DNA of 64,000 bases from Brevundimonas sp. NIBR11 (GTDB taxonomy: Bacteria; Pseudomonadota; Alphaproteobacteria; Caulobacterales; Caulobacteraceae): positions 1,654,001-1,718,000 of the forward strand of contig NZ_CP115465.1 of the NCBI RefSeq assembly GCF_027912535.1, read 5' to 3'. Of the stretch, positions 1-10,585 are shown in pieces (the stretch's first letter is position 1; every line of letters starts with the position of its first letter). Under the pieces are notes generated by a model. It was not told where the DNA came from, ran no database searches, and was given only the letters and a program-made list of their open reading frames with translations. Made by a program: the position numbers and the translations under genes.

Positions 1-1042
1 CCACCCCGATCGAGGCGCCGGCCATGAAGAAGACGCGCAAGATGGACGACGGGCTGGCCCCGATGGTGCGCAGGATGGCGATGTCGCGGGTCTTGTTCTT
101 CACCAGCATGACGATGCCGGAGATAATGTTCAGGGCCGCGATGGCCACGACCATGCCGAGGATGATCGACATGGCGACCCGTTCGACCTTCAGCGCGCCC
201 CAGAAGGCCGCCAGCTTGTCGCGCCAGTCGAGGACGAAGGCGCCTGGTCCCGCCGCTTCACGCACGGGGGCCAGATAGTCGCCGACACGGTCGGCTTCCT
301 TGACCTTGATCTCTATGACGTCCCAGACGCCTTCCTTGCCGAAGAAGAGCTGGGCCTGCTCCAGGGGCATGAAGATGAAGGCGCGGTCGTAGTCGGCCGT
401 GCCCGATGAATAGGTGCCGCCGACCCGGTAGGTCTTGTTCAGCCCGCCCAGGTTGCCGAACGCCGAATCCGCTCCGGTCGGGGAATAGATCTCGATCGGA
501 TCGCCGACCCGCAGGCCCAGGCTGTCGGCCAGGGCCTGGCCGATCAGGACGTTGTCGCCGCCGTAGGCGCCTTGACCGAAGCTGCGACGCGCCTGTTCCG
601 ACAGGCTGGCGTAGACGAAGTTCATCGTGTCGAGATCGTTCGGCGCGATGCCTCGCACGAAGGCCCCGGTCGTCTGTCCGCCCGCGCGAATGATGGCCTG
701 GCTCTCGGTCAGGGGGGTGACGCTGACCACGCCCTCGACGCCCCGGATCCGGTCCACGATGGCGTCACGGTTCGCGGCGCTCAGCACCTCGCCCTGCACA
801 TACATGTGGCCGTTGAAGCTCAGCATCCGGCCCAGCAATTCATTGCGGAACCCGGCCATGATGCTGAGCACCACGATCAGGGCCATGACCGCCAGTGCGA
901 TGCCGACGAAGGAGATGATGGCGATCAGGGCGACGCCGCCCTCCTTGCGCTTGGCGCGCAGGTACCGCATCGCCAGACCGATCTCCCAGGCGGAGAAGGG
1001 GCCGGCGGGTTTGGGCGGGGGTGTGACCGAGGTCGCCGTCAA
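1..1042 (-). CDS. lolC: LolC/LolE-family lipoprotein-releasing ABC transporter permease (3' end outside window)
   Basis: Inner-membrane permease of the LolCDE machine that releases outer-membrane lipoproteins to LolA. About 347 residues are present and the C-terminal membrane segments lie beyond position 1. The N-terminus has the family hallmark of a cytoplasmic stretch [11 protein letters not shown] followed by a first membrane helix and a large periplasmic domain. The next helix, around positions 80-170, ends in the conserved [16 protein letters not shown] chose a TTG start because it overlaps the proS stop codon and has GGAGG seven bases upstream; an internal ATG 25 codons in would cut conserved sequence. 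Translationally coupled to proS. LolC and LolE cannot be told apart from this part, so the symbol is provisional. Confidence 0.88.
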   Translation of the reverse strand, partial: MTATSVTPPPKPAGPFSAWEIGLAMRYLRAKRKEGGVALIAIISFVGIALAVMALIVVLSIMAGFRNELLGRMLSFNGHMYVQGEVLSAANRDAIVDRIRGVEGVVSVTPLTESQAIIRAGGQTTGAFVRGIAPNDLDTMNFVYASLSEQARRSFGQGAYGGDNVLIGQALADSLGLRVGDPIEIYSPTGADSAFGNLGGLNKTYRVGGTYSSGTADYDRAFIFMPLEQAQLFFGKEGVWDVIEIKVKEADRVGDYLAPVREAAGPGAFVLDWRDKLAAFWGALKVERVAMSIILGMVVAIAALNIISGIVMLVKNKTRDIAILRTIGASPSSILRVFFMAGASIGV

Positions 1043-2352
1043 CCGATGGCCTCCAGAGCCGAATCGAGGGCCACGGTCGACTTCTCGCCGGTGGCGCGGC
1101 GCTTCAGCTCGACGACGCCCTCGGCCACGCCCTTCGGACCGATGGTCAGCTGCCACGGAATGCCGATCAGGTCGGCGGTGGCGAACTTGCCGCCCGGCCG
1201 GTCGTCGGTGTCGTCGTAGAGGACCGACTTGCCGGCCGCTTCCAGAGCCTCGACCGCCGCCTCGCAGGCTTCGCAGACTGCTTGGTCGCTGACGCGCAGG
1301 TTGATGACCACGACGTCGAACGGGGCGACCGACTCCGGCCAGATGATGCCGGCGTCGTCGTGGCTGGCCTCGATGATCGCGCCCAGCAGACGCGACACGC
1401 CGACGCCGTAGGAGCCCATGTGGACGTGGGTGTCGACGCCGTCGGGGCCCGCGACCCTGGCCTTCATCGGCTCGGAATATTTCGTGCCGAAATAGAAGAT
1501 GTGGCCGACCTCGATGCCGCGCGCCGACAGGCGGTCAGCCTCCGCCGTCTGGGCCTCGAACTGGGCCGCGTCGTGCATTTCCTCGGTGGCGGCGTAGAGG
1601 GCGGTGCGCTCGTCGAACACGGCCTGGACCGTCGCGGCGTCGAAGTCGTGACCGGGAGCGGCCATCTCGACCAGTTTCCTGTCGCAGAAGACCTCGCTCT
1701 CGCCGGTTTCGGCCAGGACGATGAACTCGTGGCTGAGGTCGCCCCCGATCGGGCCGGTGTCGGCGCGCATCGGCACGGCTTTCAGACCCAGGCGGGCGAA
1801 GGTGTTCAGATAGGCCACGAACATGCGGTTGTAGGCGGTGCGCGCCGAGGCCTCGTCCAGATCGAACGAATAGGCGTCCTTCATCAGGAACTCGCGGCCG
1901 CGCATCACGCCGAAGCGCGGACGGCGCTCATCGCGGAACTTCCACTGGATGTGGAAGAGGTTCAGCGGCAGGGATTTGTAGCTCTTCACGAAGCTGCGGA
2001 AGATGTCGGTGACCATCTCCTCGTTCGTGGGCCCGTACAGAAGCTCGCGCTCATGCCGGTCGGTGATTCGCAGCATTTCGGGACCGTAGGCGTCGTAACG
2101 GCCCGACTCGCGCCACAGATCGGCCAGCTGCAGCGTCGGCATCAGCAGTTCGACCGCCCCCGCCTTCTCCTGCTCCTCGCGCACGATCTGTTCGATGCGG
2201 TTCAGCACGCGCAGCCCCAGCGGCAGCCAGGCGTAGATGCCCGCGGCCTCCTGTTTGATCATCCCGGCGCGCAGCATCAGCTGGTGCGAGACGATCTGGG
2301 CGTCGGAAGGCGCCTCTTTCAGCGTGGGCAGGAAATAGCGCGACAGGCGCAT
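1039..2352 (-). CDS. proS: Prolyl-tRNA synthetase, short alphaproteobacterial form
   Basis: Charges tRNA-Pro with proline in the cytoplasm. Class II signatures are visible: TNEE at residues 109-112, motif 2 ([10 protein letters not shown]) at 139-148, and motif 3 near [12 protein letters not shown], then the anticodon-binding domain. At 437 residues it is about 130 shorter than the E. coli enzyme because the editing insertion between motifs 2 and 3 is missing, which is usual in alphaproteobacteria. Mis-made Ala-tRNA-Pro must then be cleared by a free-standing deacylase (known biology, not seen here). Its stop overlaps the start of the Lol permease gene. Confidence 0.96.
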   Translation of the reverse strand: MRLSRYFLPTLKEAPSDAQIVSHQLMLRAGMIKQEAAGIYAWLPLGLRVLNRIEQIVREEQEKAGAVELLMPTLQLADLWRESGRYDAYGPEMLRITDRHERELLYGPTNEEMVTDIFRSFVKSYKSLPLNLFHIQWKFRDERRPRFGVMRGREFLMKDAYSFDLDEASARTAYNRMFVAYLNTFARLGLKAVPMRADTGPIGGDLSHEFIVLAETGESEVFCDRKLVEMAAPGHDFDAATVQAVFDERTALYAATEEMHDAAQFEAQTAEADRLSARGIEVGHIFYFGTKYSEPMKARVAGPDGVDTHVHMGSYGVGVSRLLGAIIEASHDDAGIIWPESVAPFDVVVINLRVSDQAVCEACEAAVEALEAAGKSVLYDDTDDRPGGKFATADLIGIPWQLTIGPKGVAEGVVELKRRATGEKSTVALDSALEAIG

Positions 2353-2431
2353 GGGCGTCTCGAATGCGAAGGCGTCAGGGGTGGTCAGCTTTAGCCGGGA
2401 CTGAGGGGCAAAAGCTAGGCGGTGAGGCGGA

Positions 2432-2695
2432 TCACAGGGCGGGCGGCGCCAGGTCCGGCAGCGGCATCCAGCCGATGAAGACCAGGAACATCACCAGGGC
2501 CCAGACGATCAGGGAGACCCAGGTCGTGGTGATGAATTTCCGCTTCAGGTTCGGGGTCTTCGGGGCGCCCCACTGACTGCCGTCGGTCGGCGGCTCGTGC
2601 GTTTCGGCGGACGTGCCGAGCGGCAGGACGGCGAACAGCACCACCCACCAGACGACGATGTAGATGGCGAACATGGTGATCGGGCCGATCGGCAT
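2432..2695 (-). CDS. DUF1467 family small inner-membrane protein
   Basis: An 87-residue protein with two predicted membrane helices (about residues 5-25 and 58-80) and a hydrophilic loop between them. The arrangement matches DUF1467, a family typical of alphaproteobacteria that often sits next to proS and methylmalonyl-CoA epimerase. The start lies one base after the epimerase stop, so the two are co-transcribed. No function is known for the family. Confidence 0.8.
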   Translation of the reverse strand: MPIGPITMFAIYIVVWWVVLFAVLPLGTSAETHEPPTDGSQWGAPKTPNLKRKFITTTWVSLIVWALVMFLVFIGWMPLPDLAPPAL

Positions 2696-2696
2696 G

Positions 2697-3134
2697 TCAG
2701 TGCGCCTCCTCGCCAGCAGAATGGGTCGGCGTTTCCATCAGCTCGATGAGGACACCGCCCATGTCCTTCGGGTGCAGGAACAGGATGGGCGTGCCGTGGG
2801 CGCCGATGCGGGGTTCGCCCGTGCCGAGCAGGGTCGCGCCCCTGGCCCGCATGGCGTCGCGGGCGATCAGGATGTCCTCGACCTCGAAACAGAGGTGGTG
2901 CTGACCGCCCTTGGGGTTCTTGGCGAGGAAGCCATGGATGGGGCTGTCGTCGCCCAGCGGCTCGATCAGCTCGATCTGCGAGTTCGGCAGGTCGATGAAA
3001 CAGACCCGCACGCCTTGCGCCGGCAGGTCGAACGGTTCGCCCGCCGAGGTCACACCGAGCAGGTCGCGGTACAGGGCCAGGCTGGCCTCGATGGAGGGCG
3101 TGGCGACGCCGATATGATTGAGTCTGCCGATCAT
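2697..3134 (-). CDS. mce: Methylmalonyl-CoA epimerase (VOC family)
   Basis: Interconverts (S)- and (R)-methylmalonyl-CoA, the middle step between propionyl-CoA carboxylase and methylmalonyl-CoA mutase. The 145 residues form two glyoxalase/VOC repeats. The metal ligands expected for the family are present: His7 in NHIGVA, His in the QHH pair at 78-80, and Glu131 in GVLIELME. Length and start (MIGRLNHIGVA) are typical. It lies in the train between a membrane-anchored unknown and DUF1467. No mutase is in the window. Confidence 0.93.
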   Translation of the reverse strand: MIGRLNHIGVATPSIEASLALYRDLLGVTSAGEPFDLPAQGVRVCFIDLPNSQIELIEPLGDDSPIHGFLAKNPKGGQHHLCFEVEDILIARDAMRARGATLLGTGEPRIGAHGTPILFLHPKDMGGVLIELMETPTHSAGEEAH

Positions 3135-3141
3135 GAGATCG

Positions 3142-4077
3142 CTATGGCCCCTCCCCCGGCGGCGGGCAAGCCGCGCCCATCCCGGGGGCGCGCAAGGCCA
3201 GCAGGATGGATCGTCGCACCTGGGCCGGCATCAAGCCCGCGCCCTCGAGGATGCAGCCGACCACGGTGTTGGAGTTGGGCGCTAGAAGGCCATAGGTCAG
3301 GTTCTCCGCCTCCAGCCGGCGCCGCGCCAGGTCGAGGGCGGCGGGAGCGGCCGCGACCACGGTCGGATCGCGACTGACGATGGTCATCTCGTGCAGCGCT
3401 TCGCCCGAGCTGGGGAAGTCGTAGGCGGCGTCACTGTAGAGGCTGAGCCGCGCCGACAGCCGTCCAGGATGGTCTGTAGGGCCGGGGAACTTGCCCTCCT
3501 CGCTGGCGGAGAAGGCGATCGCTTCCCCTTGCGCCGGGACCACGAGGATATAGGCGTGGCGCGGGAAAAACAGATACTGCGCCATCCATTTGGTGGCCCA
3601 GACCAGAGGCGCATCGTCCGGCCCCAGGGCGTGAGCGCCGACATAGACGCCGGGCGGCATCACGCGGCTGTCGATACGCCCGTTGATGGCCTGCATGCGG
3701 TCGACCATGACCTGATCCAGCAGGAAGGTGCCACCCTCCGAAGCCCCCTCGAAATGGGCGCGGATGTCGGCGGTCGTGGGGTTGTCGCCGACCTCGCCGC
3801 CGTGGATGACGCGGAAGGCCTGATCGGAGGTCGGCACGCCGTCGGGGGTGGAGTACCAGAGCACGGCCAGTTCGTGGGCTGTGCGCGAGGCCGGGTCCTC
3901 GCCCCGGAATGTCGAGAGGCTGAGCACCAGATTGCAGGCCAGGAACAGGCCGACAAACCCCGCCAGGCCCTGCCCCGTGATCACCGCCCATTTGCGCCAC
4001 CCCGCGAACGGATGGCGCGCGTTGCGGACGCGATGGCTGAACCGACGGCCCAGATCGCGCGTCCGCGCCCAGGTCAC
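3142..4077 (-). CDS. Membrane-anchored protein of unknown function
   Basis: A 311-residue protein with a basic cytoplasmic N-terminus, one strong membrane helix at about residues 30-54, and a long soluble C-terminal part. The C-terminal region contains APNSNTVVGCIL, which recalls the P-N-S-N motif and downstream cysteine of some DUF3750-type or NlpC-like alphaproteobacterial proteins; this is a weak resemblance. I place the start at a GTG that overlaps the upstream DUF3088 stop as GTGA; longer reading would only extend into DUF3088 in another frame. The stop lies 7 bases before mce, so it belongs to the same operon. Confidence 0.7.
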   Translation of the reverse strand: MTWARTRDLGRRFSHRVRNARHPFAGWRKWAVITGQGLAGFVGLFLACNLVLSLSTFRGEDPASRTAHELAVLWYSTPDGVPTSDQAFRVIHGGEVGDNPTTADIRAHFEGASEGGTFLLDQVMVDRMQAINGRIDSRVMPPGVYVGAHALGPDDAPLVWATKWMAQYLFFPRHAYILVVPAQGEAIAFSASEEGKFPGPTDHPGRLSARLSLYSDAAYDFPSSGEALHEMTIVSRDPTVVAAAPAALDLARRRLEAENLTYGLLAPNSNTVVGCILEGAGLMPAQVRRSILLALRAPGMGAACPPPGEGP

Positions 4078-4412
4078 GGGTGCGGACGTCCGATGCCGTA
4101 GCGATCCGCCAGATAGGGGATGATCGCCTCGTCCTGCAGGAACCGGCGCCCGGTGGTTTCGCTGACCTGGGCGTCCGGCCAGTCGACGCCGTCGGCGAGG
4201 ACCAGAAGCGGGCAGCTCTGGTTCTGCTCGCCGACCCATTCGACGACCCCGGCGCGCGGGCGCGGGTGATCGATGCGGGTGATCTCCAGCTGGTCCTTCA
4301 GCTTCGGATAGAAGCCCAGAATCCCTTCGAGGATCGCGCCGGCCGGGCAGTACCAGGGCCCGCCGGCGTCGTCGTGCCAGTCGGGGTTCAGCAGGAACAG
4401 CCGGTCGGTCAT
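4074..4412 (-). CDS. DUF3088 family protein
   Basis: A 112-residue soluble protein starting MTDRLFLLNPDW and containing conserved-looking WYCPAGAILEGIL and ILGFYP segments, with no signal or membrane helix. It resembles DUF3088, a proteobacterial family of unknown function with a thioredoxin-like flavour (the CPAG stretch near residue 22). It begins one base after the rnj stop and its own stop overlaps the next GTG, so translation is coupled on both sides. Confidence 0.72.
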   Translation of the reverse strand: MTDRLFLLNPDWHDDAGGPWYCPAGAILEGILGFYPKLKDQLEITRIDHPRPRAGVVEWVGEQNQSCPLLVLADGVDWPDAQVSETTGRRFLQDEAIIPYLADRYGIGRPHP

Positions 4413-4413
4413 G

Positions 4414-6102
4414 TCAGAGCCTCAGGATGACGGTCTCGACGATGGGTCGGCGGTCCCAGATCTGCTGCGAGGCCTTCTTCAGCACCCGCGCCACGGCCTG
4501 TTCGACCACCATGTCGTCGTCGCGGGCTTCGCCCTTCAGCGAGCCCACGGTCTGCTCGACCCGTTCGGCCAGATTGTCGAGGGCGTCGCCCAGCGGCGTG
4601 ACCTCGTCGCCCGGAAGGCCGATGGCGCGGACGTCGATGTCCGAGACGATCCGGCCGCGCTTGTCCATGGCGAAGCTGACGACCAGCACGCCGTTGGTCG
4701 AGGCGTGACGACGCTCGCGCAGGGCCTCGCCCTTCTCGGTGACGACCATGCCGCCGTCGACGTAGAGGCGACCGTTGGGCACCTCGTCGATAATGGCCGC
4801 CTTGCCAGGCGCCAGACGGACCATGTCTCCGTTGCGGGGCGTCACCGTCTCCGGCACGCCCAGATCGCGGGCGAAGGCGGCGTGTTCCATCAGATGGCGA
4901 CGCATGCCGTGGGTCGGGACCGAGATGCGCGGCCGGGCCCAGGCGTACATCTGCTTCAGCTCGTCCCGGCACGGGTGACCGGAGACGTGGATGCCGGGGT
5001 GGTCCTTCTCGGTGTAGAGGCGCACGCCCCGGTCTGCCAGCCGGTCCTGCAGGTTGGCGATGGCCAGTTCGTTGCCCGGAATGACCCGCGACGAGAAGAT
5101 GCAGTGGTCGCCCAGACCCAGCTTGATGAACGGATGCGAGCCGTCGGCGATGCGCGACAGCGCCGCGCGATCCTCGCCCTGGCTGCCGGTGCAGAGATAC
5201 AGGATCTGATCCGCCGGCCAGTGCCGGGCCTCGTCCTCGGTCAGGATGGCCTGCGAGCCGTCGAACAGACCCACGTGGCGAGCCGCCGAAGTGATGCGGT
5301 GCATGGAGCGGCCCGCGAGCGCGACGCGGCGCCCGGCCTTGTCCGCCGCCTTGATGACGCTGACCATGCGGGCGACGTTGGAGGCGAAACAGCCGACGGC
5401 GATCTTGCCGGTCTTCAGCGAGCCGATCAGTTCGATCAGACCGTCCTGCGCTTCCAGTTCCGACCCCGCCTCGCCATCCACGAAGACGTTGGTGGAATCG
5501 CACACCATGGCCAGCAGGCCGTCGTCGCCCATCTGCGTGATGGCCGGGACGTCGGTCGGCTTGCCGATGACGGGGTTGGGGTCGAGCTTCCAGTCGCCGG
5601 TGTGGAAGACCGTGCCCAGGGGCGTGGTGATCTTGATGCCGTTCGGCTCGGCGATCGAGTGGGTCATGGTCACGAAGTCGACCTGGAACGGGCCGAGGTC
5701 GACGTGTCCGCCCAGCGGCACCTCGATGATCTTCACGTCCTGCACGCCGTTGTCGCGCAGCTTCTCGCGGATCAGGAAGGCGGTGAAGGGCGTGGCGTAG
5801 AGCGGCGCCTTCAGGCGGCTCCACAGCCACGGCAGGGCGCCGATGTGGTCCTCGTGCGCGTGGGTCAGGACGATGCCGCGGATGGTCTCGCCCTCGAGGA
5901 AGGCGGGATCGGGCACGATGATGTCCACGCCCGGGGTCGACAGATCGCCGAAGGTCACGCCGACATCGACCAGCATCCACTGGCGGTCCTCTTCCGGCCC
6001 GTAGCCGTAGCAGTTCAGGTTCATACCGACCTCGCCCGAGCCGCCCAGCGGCAGGAAGACGAGTTCGTCGCCAGAGTTGGCGTTTGCGTTGTTCTTTTTC
6101 AT
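4414..6102 (-). CDS. rnj: Ribonuclease J
   Basis: Metallo-beta-lactamase/beta-CASP ribonuclease with endo- and 5'-3' exonuclease activity on mRNA and rRNA precursors. The zinc-binding H-x-H-x-D-H motif is at His81, His83, Asp85, His86; the beta-CASP domain and a C-terminal dimerisation domain follow, for a normal length of 562 residues. The start is the ATG that overlaps the coaX stop (ATGA), giving [14 protein letters not shown]; upstream sequence in this frame is a shadow of coaX. Placement downstream of coaX is common in Caulobacterales. Confidence 0.95.
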   Translation of the reverse strand: MKKNNANANSGDELVFLPLGGSGEVGMNLNCYGYGPEEDRQWMLVDVGVTFGDLSTPGVDIIVPDPAFLEGETIRGIVLTHAHEDHIGALPWLWSRLKAPLYATPFTAFLIREKLRDNGVQDVKIIEVPLGGHVDLGPFQVDFVTMTHSIAEPNGIKITTPLGTVFHTGDWKLDPNPVIGKPTDVPAITQMGDDGLLAMVCDSTNVFVDGEAGSELEAQDGLIELIGSLKTGKIAVGCFASNVARMVSVIKAADKAGRRVALAGRSMHRITSAARHVGLFDGSQAILTEDEARHWPADQILYLCTGSQGEDRAALSRIADGSHPFIKLGLGDHCIFSSRVIPGNELAIANLQDRLADRGVRLYTEKDHPGIHVSGHPCRDELKQMYAWARPRISVPTHGMRRHLMEHAAFARDLGVPETVTPRNGDMVRLAPGKAAIIDEVPNGRLYVDGGMVVTEKGEALRERRHASTNGVLVVSFAMDKRGRIVSDIDVRAIGLPGDEVTPLGDALDNLAERVEQTVGSLKGEARDDDMVVEQAVARVLKKASQQIWDRRPIVETVILRL

Positions 6103-6878
6103 GTATCCGTCAGATGGGTATTGCGGCGCCAGATTTCGAGCAGGCCGCGGATGGTCAGGTCCGGATCGAACCGGTCGATGGCTGGGGTCGCCCCCTCGAA
6201 CAGGGAGGCGACGCCTCCGGTTCCGACGACGGTCATGGGTGCGCCCCACTCCGCCTTGATGCGCGAGACCATGCCCTCGATAAGGCCGACATAGCCCCAG
6301 AAGACGCCCGACTGCATGTTGGACACGGTGTCCTTGCCGATCACCTTGTCCGGCTTCTGGATAGCGATACGCGGCAGCATGGCCGCCGCCTCGTGCAGGG
6401 CCTGAAGGCTCAGGTTGATGCCCGGCGCGATGGCCCCGCCCTCGAAGGCGCCGTCGGCGGCCACGATGTCGAAGGTGGTCGCGGTGCCGCTGTCGATGAT
6501 GATCAGGTCGCCCGGATAGACCAGATGCGCCCCGATGGCGTTGACCAGCCGGTCGGCGCCGGCCTCCGAGGGCTTGGTGATGCGGACGGGGATGCCCAGC
6601 TCGACATTGTCGCCGATGACCAGGGGCTCCACAGCCAGATAGCGGCGCGACAGGTTGCGCAGGTTGAAGATCGATTGCGGGACGACGCTGGAGATGATGC
6701 AGCCGGTCAGGCTGGCCAGATCGATCTTTCGCATCGACAGAAGCTGGGTCAGCCAGACGGCGTATTCGTCGGCAGTGCGACTGGCCTCAGTGGCCGTGCG
6801 CCACTGGGCGATCCAGCTCTCGCCGTCATGGACGGCGAAGAGGGTGTTGGTGTTGCCCTGTTCGATGGCGAGAAGCAT
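6099..6878 (-). CDS. coaX: Type III pantothenate kinase
   Basis: Catalyses ATP-dependent phosphorylation of pantothenate, the first step of coenzyme A synthesis. ASKHA-fold motifs are present: the phosphate-1 loop EQGNTN at residues 6-11, [11 protein letters not shown], and SGTATTFD. The usual Asp of the first loop is Glu6 here; I recall the same Glu in related Caulobacterales proteins, so it is probably functional. The length of 259 residues is typical. It overlaps birA by one base upstream and rnj by four downstream. Confidence 0.94.
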   Translation of the reverse strand: MLLAIEQGNTNTLFAVHDGESWIAQWRTATEASRTADEYAVWLTQLLSMRKIDLASLTGCIISSVVPQSIFNLRNLSRRYLAVEPLVIGDNVELGIPVRITKPSEAGADRLVNAIGAHLVYPGDLIIIDSGTATTFDIVAADGAFEGGAIAPGINLSLQALHEAAAMLPRIAIQKPDKVIGKDTVSNMQSGVFWGYVGLIEGMVSRIKAEWGAPMTVVGTGGVASLFEGATPAIDRFDPDLTIRGLLEIWRRNTHLTDT

Positions 6879-7639
6879 CAGGCGGCCCTTCCGTGCGCGT
6901 CGGAACCGAAGAAGACGTCGCCCGCCGAGATGAGGCGCAGGGCGCCGTCGGCGGTGCGCAGACGAAGCGCCCCGTCCGGGGCCACGCCCTCGGCCGTTCC
7001 CTCGACCGTCTCATGTCCCAGCCGGGCGACGCAGGGGCCGTCGAGGCCATTGGTGCGGGCGGTCCAGGCGTCGAGAATGGGCTGGAAGCCCAGGCTCTCC
7101 CACCGGTCCATCCAGACGGCGAAGGCCTCGGCCAGCCCGGTCGCGGCGGCGTCGATGGAGGGCGGATAGGCGATGTCGGAGCGCAGATGGGCGGCGAGGC
7201 TGGTCGCCGGACGCTCGGTTCCCTCCGGTGCATGGGCGAGATTCACGCCGATGCCGACGGCCAGCCAGAGCGCCCCGTTCGAATGGACGCCGGACTCGAT
7301 CAGGATGCCCGAGGCCTTCTCGCCCGCCAGCATCACGTCGTTGGGCCATTTGATGCTGACCGCCCCCGGCGCGGCGAAGGCGGCCAGCAGGTCGGCGACG
7401 GCGAGCGCGGCGACGAAGGTCACCTGCGCCGCCTCGACCGGAGATTTTTGGGTCAGATGGAGCAGGGTGGAAAACAGATTTCCCCCTTCACTTTCCCAAT
7501 TTCGCCCGCGCCGACCGCGCCCTGCGGACTGGCGGCGCGCGACGATCCACTGGCTCGCGACATCGCCGCCCTCGGCCCGGCGACGGGCTTCGGCATTGGT
7601 GGAATCGGTCTCGTCGAGAAGGTGGATGGGCGGGACCAC
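6878..7639 (-). CDS. birA: Biotin--[acetyl-CoA-carboxylase] ligase
   Basis: Attaches biotin to acyl-CoA carboxylase carrier proteins. The catalytic loop GRGRRGRNW (residues about 39-47) and the KWPNDV motif are clear. The 253-residue protein has only the catalytic and small C-terminal domains and lacks the N-terminal DNA-binding domain of E. coli BirA, so it is the non-regulatory class I form. It follows nuoN by four bases and overlaps coaX by one base. Confidence 0.93.
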   Translation of the reverse strand: MVPPIHLLDETDSTNAEARRRAEGGDVASQWIVARRQSAGRGRRGRNWESEGGNLFSTLLHLTQKSPVEAAQVTFVAALAVADLLAAFAAPGAVSIKWPNDVMLAGEKASGILIESGVHSNGALWLAVGIGVNLAHAPEGTERPATSLAAHLRSDIAYPPSIDAAATGLAEAFAVWMDRWESLGFQPILDAWTARTNGLDGPCVARLGHETVEGTAEGVAPDGALRLRTADGALRLISAGDVFFGSDAHGRAA

Positions 7640-7643
7640 CGCC

Positions 7644-9089
7644 CTACCCCGCTCCGAAACCGGTCGCGGCGATACGGGTCAGGGGCTCCAGCCAGGTCAG
7701 GCCGACGATCACCAGCGGGAAGCTGAAGGCCGCGCAGGCCCAGCCGATCCACTGGGCTTCCACCGGCGCCTTGTCGGTCTTGGCCGTGCCTTCGGGCGCG
7801 GGATCGAACCACATCAGCTTGATGATGCGCAGGTAGTAGAAGGCGGCCACGACCGAGGCGACCAGACCGGCGGCGCCGACCACCCAGTAGCCCGACGAGG
7901 CGGCGGCGCCGAACACATAGTACTTGCCCCAGAAGCCCGAGAACGGCGGCATGCCCAGGACCGACAGAGACAGGATGGTGATCGCCACGGTCGTCAGCGG
8001 ACGGTCGGTCTTCAGGCCCGCCAGATCGGCGATCGTGCGGATCGGACGACCGTTCCGGCTCAGCGACAGCAGGATGGCGAAGAAGCCGAAGGTGTCGATC
8101 ATGTACAGGGTCATGAAGGTGATCATGGCCTGCAGGCCCTGCTCGGTGCCGGCGGCGATGCCCAGTAGCGCGTAGCCGATGTTGGCGATCGAGGAGTAGG
8201 CCAGCAGGCGCTGGATGTCCTTCTGGGCCAGACCGCCCCAGGCGCCGACCACGAAGCTGGCCAGACAGATCAGGATCAGGACCTGGGCCCACTGGTCGTG
8301 GGCGCCGAGGAAGCCTTCCGACAGGGCGCGGGCGAACAGGACCATTGCGGCCATCTTCGGCGCGGTCGCGAACAGGGCCACGACCGGCGTCGGCGCGCCC
8401 TCGTAGACGTCGGGCGTCCACATGTGGAACGGCGCGGCCGAGACCTTGAACGCCAGGCCGCAGATCAGGAAGACCAGACCGAAGATCAGGCCTGGACCCG
8501 GATTGGCGGTCGCATAGGCGGCGATGTCCTCGAACCGCATGGAGCCGGCGAAGCCGTAGATCAGGCTGGAGCCGTACAGCAGCAGGCCCGACGACAGGGC
8601 GCCGAGGACGAAATACTTCAGGCCCGCTTCCGACGCCTTCAGGTCGTCGCGGTGGTAGGCGGCCAGGACGTAGAGGGCCAGCGAGTGCAGCTCGACCCCG
8701 ACGTAGAGCGAGATCAGGTCGCCCGACGACACCATCATCCCCATGCCGACGGCGGCCAGGACGATCAGGATCGGGAACTCGAAGCGGGCGATATGGGTGC
8801 GCTGCATCCAGCCGCCGCCCAGCACCACGGCCACGGCCGAGGCGAGGTAGATGGCGACCTTGGCGTAGATGGCCAGGGGGTCGGCGACGTAGGCGCCGTT
8901 GAACGCCTGACCCAGGGGGCCGGTGGCGGCGACGGCGCTCGCGGCGACCAGCAAGGCCACCGACAGGATGGAGATCAGTCGTGCCGACTTCTCGCCGATG
9001 AAGGCGCCGAGCAGCAGCAGCACAAGGGCGCCGATCGCGAGCGTCAGCTCCGAGGCGGCGAGGTTCAGGGCGTAGGACAGGTCAGGCAT
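7644..9089 (-). CDS. nuoN: NADH-quinone oxidoreductase subunit N
   Basis: Antiporter-like membrane subunit of complex I that takes part in proton pumping. It has 481 residues with about 14 predicted membrane helices; the lysine-bearing helices near LIFGLVFLICGLAFKVSAAPFHMWTPD-type sequence match the Mrp/NuoN fold. It is the last nuo gene in the train and lies seven bases downstream of nuoM. Confidence 0.97.
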   Translation of the reverse strand: MPDLSYALNLAASELTLAIGALVLLLLGAFIGEKSARLISILSVALLVAASAVAATGPLGQAFNGAYVADPLAIYAKVAIYLASAVAVVLGGGWMQRTHIARFEFPILIVLAAVGMGMMVSSGDLISLYVGVELHSLALYVLAAYHRDDLKASEAGLKYFVLGALSSGLLLYGSSLIYGFAGSMRFEDIAAYATANPGPGLIFGLVFLICGLAFKVSAAPFHMWTPDVYEGAPTPVVALFATAPKMAAMVLFARALSEGFLGAHDQWAQVLILICLASFVVGAWGGLAQKDIQRLLAYSSIANIGYALLGIAAGTEQGLQAMITFMTLYMIDTFGFFAILLSLSRNGRPIRTIADLAGLKTDRPLTTVAITILSLSVLGMPPFSGFWGKYYVFGAAASSGYWVVGAAGLVASVVAAFYYLRIIKLMWFDPAPEGTAKTDKAPVEAQWIGWACAAFSFPLVIVGLTWLEPLTRIAATGFGAG

Positions 9090-9096
9090 ATCTCTC

Positions 9097-10584
9097 TCAC
9101 CCGCCGGTCGCGAGCTGCCAGCCGTTGACGACGGCGTCGACGGAGGCGGCGGTGTAGTTCAGGACCAGGTCCGGCTGCACGCCCAGCCAGAGGGTTCCGA
9201 CGATCAGGGGAACGAACAGGAGCAGCTCGCGCAGGTCGATGTCCTTGATCTTGGCCAGGGCCGGGTTGGTGATCTCGCCGAACATGACGTTGCGGTACAG
9301 GGTCAGGGCGTAGACGGCAGACAGGATGACGCCGGTCGCGGCCACGAAGGCGGCCCAGGTCGAGGCCTGGTAGACGCCGGTCATGGTCAGGATTTCGCCG
9401 ATGAAGCCCGAGGTCCCGGGCAGGCCGACGTTGGCCATGGTGAACATCAGGAAGATGGCGGCGTACCAGGGCATCCGGTTCGTCAGGCCGCCATAGAAGG
9501 CGATCTCACGCGTGTGCATCCGGTCGTAGACGACGCCGACGCAGAGGAAGAGCGCGCCCGAGATCAGGCCGTGGCTCAGCATCTGGAAGACGGCGCCCTG
9601 CAGGCCCTGGGCGTTGCCGGCGAAGATGCCCATGGTCACGAAGCCCATGTGGGCGACCGACGAATAGGCGATCAGCTTCTTGATGTCCGTCTGACGGAAG
9701 GCGACCAGCGAGGTGTAGGCGATGGCGATCACCGACAGGGTGAAGACCAGCGGCTGGTACTGGATCGACGCATCCGGGAACATCGGCACGTTGAACAGGA
9801 TGAAGCCGTATCCGCCGAGCTTCAGCAGGATGCCGGCCAGGATGACCGAACCCGCCGTGGGCGCCTGGACGTGGGCGTCGGGCAGCCAGGTGTGCACCGG
9901 CCACATCGGCATCTTGACCGCGAAGGAGGCGAAGAAGGCCAGCCACAGGATCGACTGGGCCCAAGGACTGAAGGCGTATTGCTTGAGTTCCGGGATCGAG
10001 GTCGTGCCCGCGGTGTTGGCCATCCACAGCATGGCCAGCAGCATCAGGACGGAACCGAGCAGGGTGTAGAGGAAGAATTTGTAGGCCGCGTAGATGCGGT
10101 TCTGACCGCCCCACACCCCGATGATGATGAACATCGGAACCAGGGTGCCCTCGAAGAAGATGTAGAAGAGGAACAGGTCCAGCGAGGTGAAGACGCCGAT
10201 GACCAGGGTCTCCAGCACCAGGAAGGCGATCATGTAGTCGCCGACGCGCTCCTCCACCGACTTCCAGCTCGACAGGATGCAGATCGGCATCAGGAAGGCA
10301 GTCAGGAGGACGAACAGGATCGAGATCCCGTCGACGCCCAGATGATAGCTCGCGCCCGCGAACCAGACGTAGTTCTCGACGAACTGATAGGCCGGGTTCG
10401 AGCTGTCGAACGACAGCACCAGCACCGCCGATACGGCCAGCACGATCAGGGTCGTGATCAGGGCCACCCAGCGGGCGATGCCGTCTTCGTTGGACTTGGC
10501 TGTCAGCTTGGCCAGCACGATCAGCAGGGCGCCGACCAGCGGGAGGAAGGTGACGACGCTCAGGATATTGGGGATCGCACCCAT
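9097..10584 (-). CDS. nuoM: NADH-quinone oxidoreductase subunit M
   Basis: Second antiporter-like proton-pumping subunit, 495 residues and about 14 membrane helices. Family segments include [21 protein letters not shown] and the [17 protein letters not shown] loop following a conserved lysine ([10 protein letters not shown]). The start is one base after the nuoL stop. Length and order (L-M-N) are standard. Confidence 0.97.
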   Translation of the reverse strand: MGAIPNILSVVTFLPLVGALLIVLAKLTAKSNEDGIARWVALITTLIVLAVSAVLVLSFDSSNPAYQFVENYVWFAGASYHLGVDGISILFVLLTAFLMPICILSSWKSVEERVGDYMIAFLVLETLVIGVFTSLDLFLFYIFFEGTLVPMFIIIGVWGGQNRIYAAYKFFLYTLLGSVLMLLAMLWMANTAGTTSIPELKQYAFSPWAQSILWLAFFASFAVKMPMWPVHTWLPDAHVQAPTAGSVILAGILLKLGGYGFILFNVPMFPDASIQYQPLVFTLSVIAIAYTSLVAFRQTDIKKLIAYSSVAHMGFVTMGIFAGNAQGLQGAVFQMLSHGLISGALFLCVGVVYDRMHTREIAFYGGLTNRMPWYAAIFLMFTMANVGLPGTSGFIGEILTMTGVYQASTWAAFVAATGVILSAVYALTLYRNVMFGEITNPALAKIKDIDLRELLLFVPLIVGTLWLGVQPDLVLNYTAASVDAVVNGWQLATGG

Positions 10585-10585
10585 C

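Noticed and set aside
4411-6294. 627-codon rightward frame over rnj
   Set aside because: Antisense of a clear RNase J gene; Asp/Val/His-rich artificial composition.
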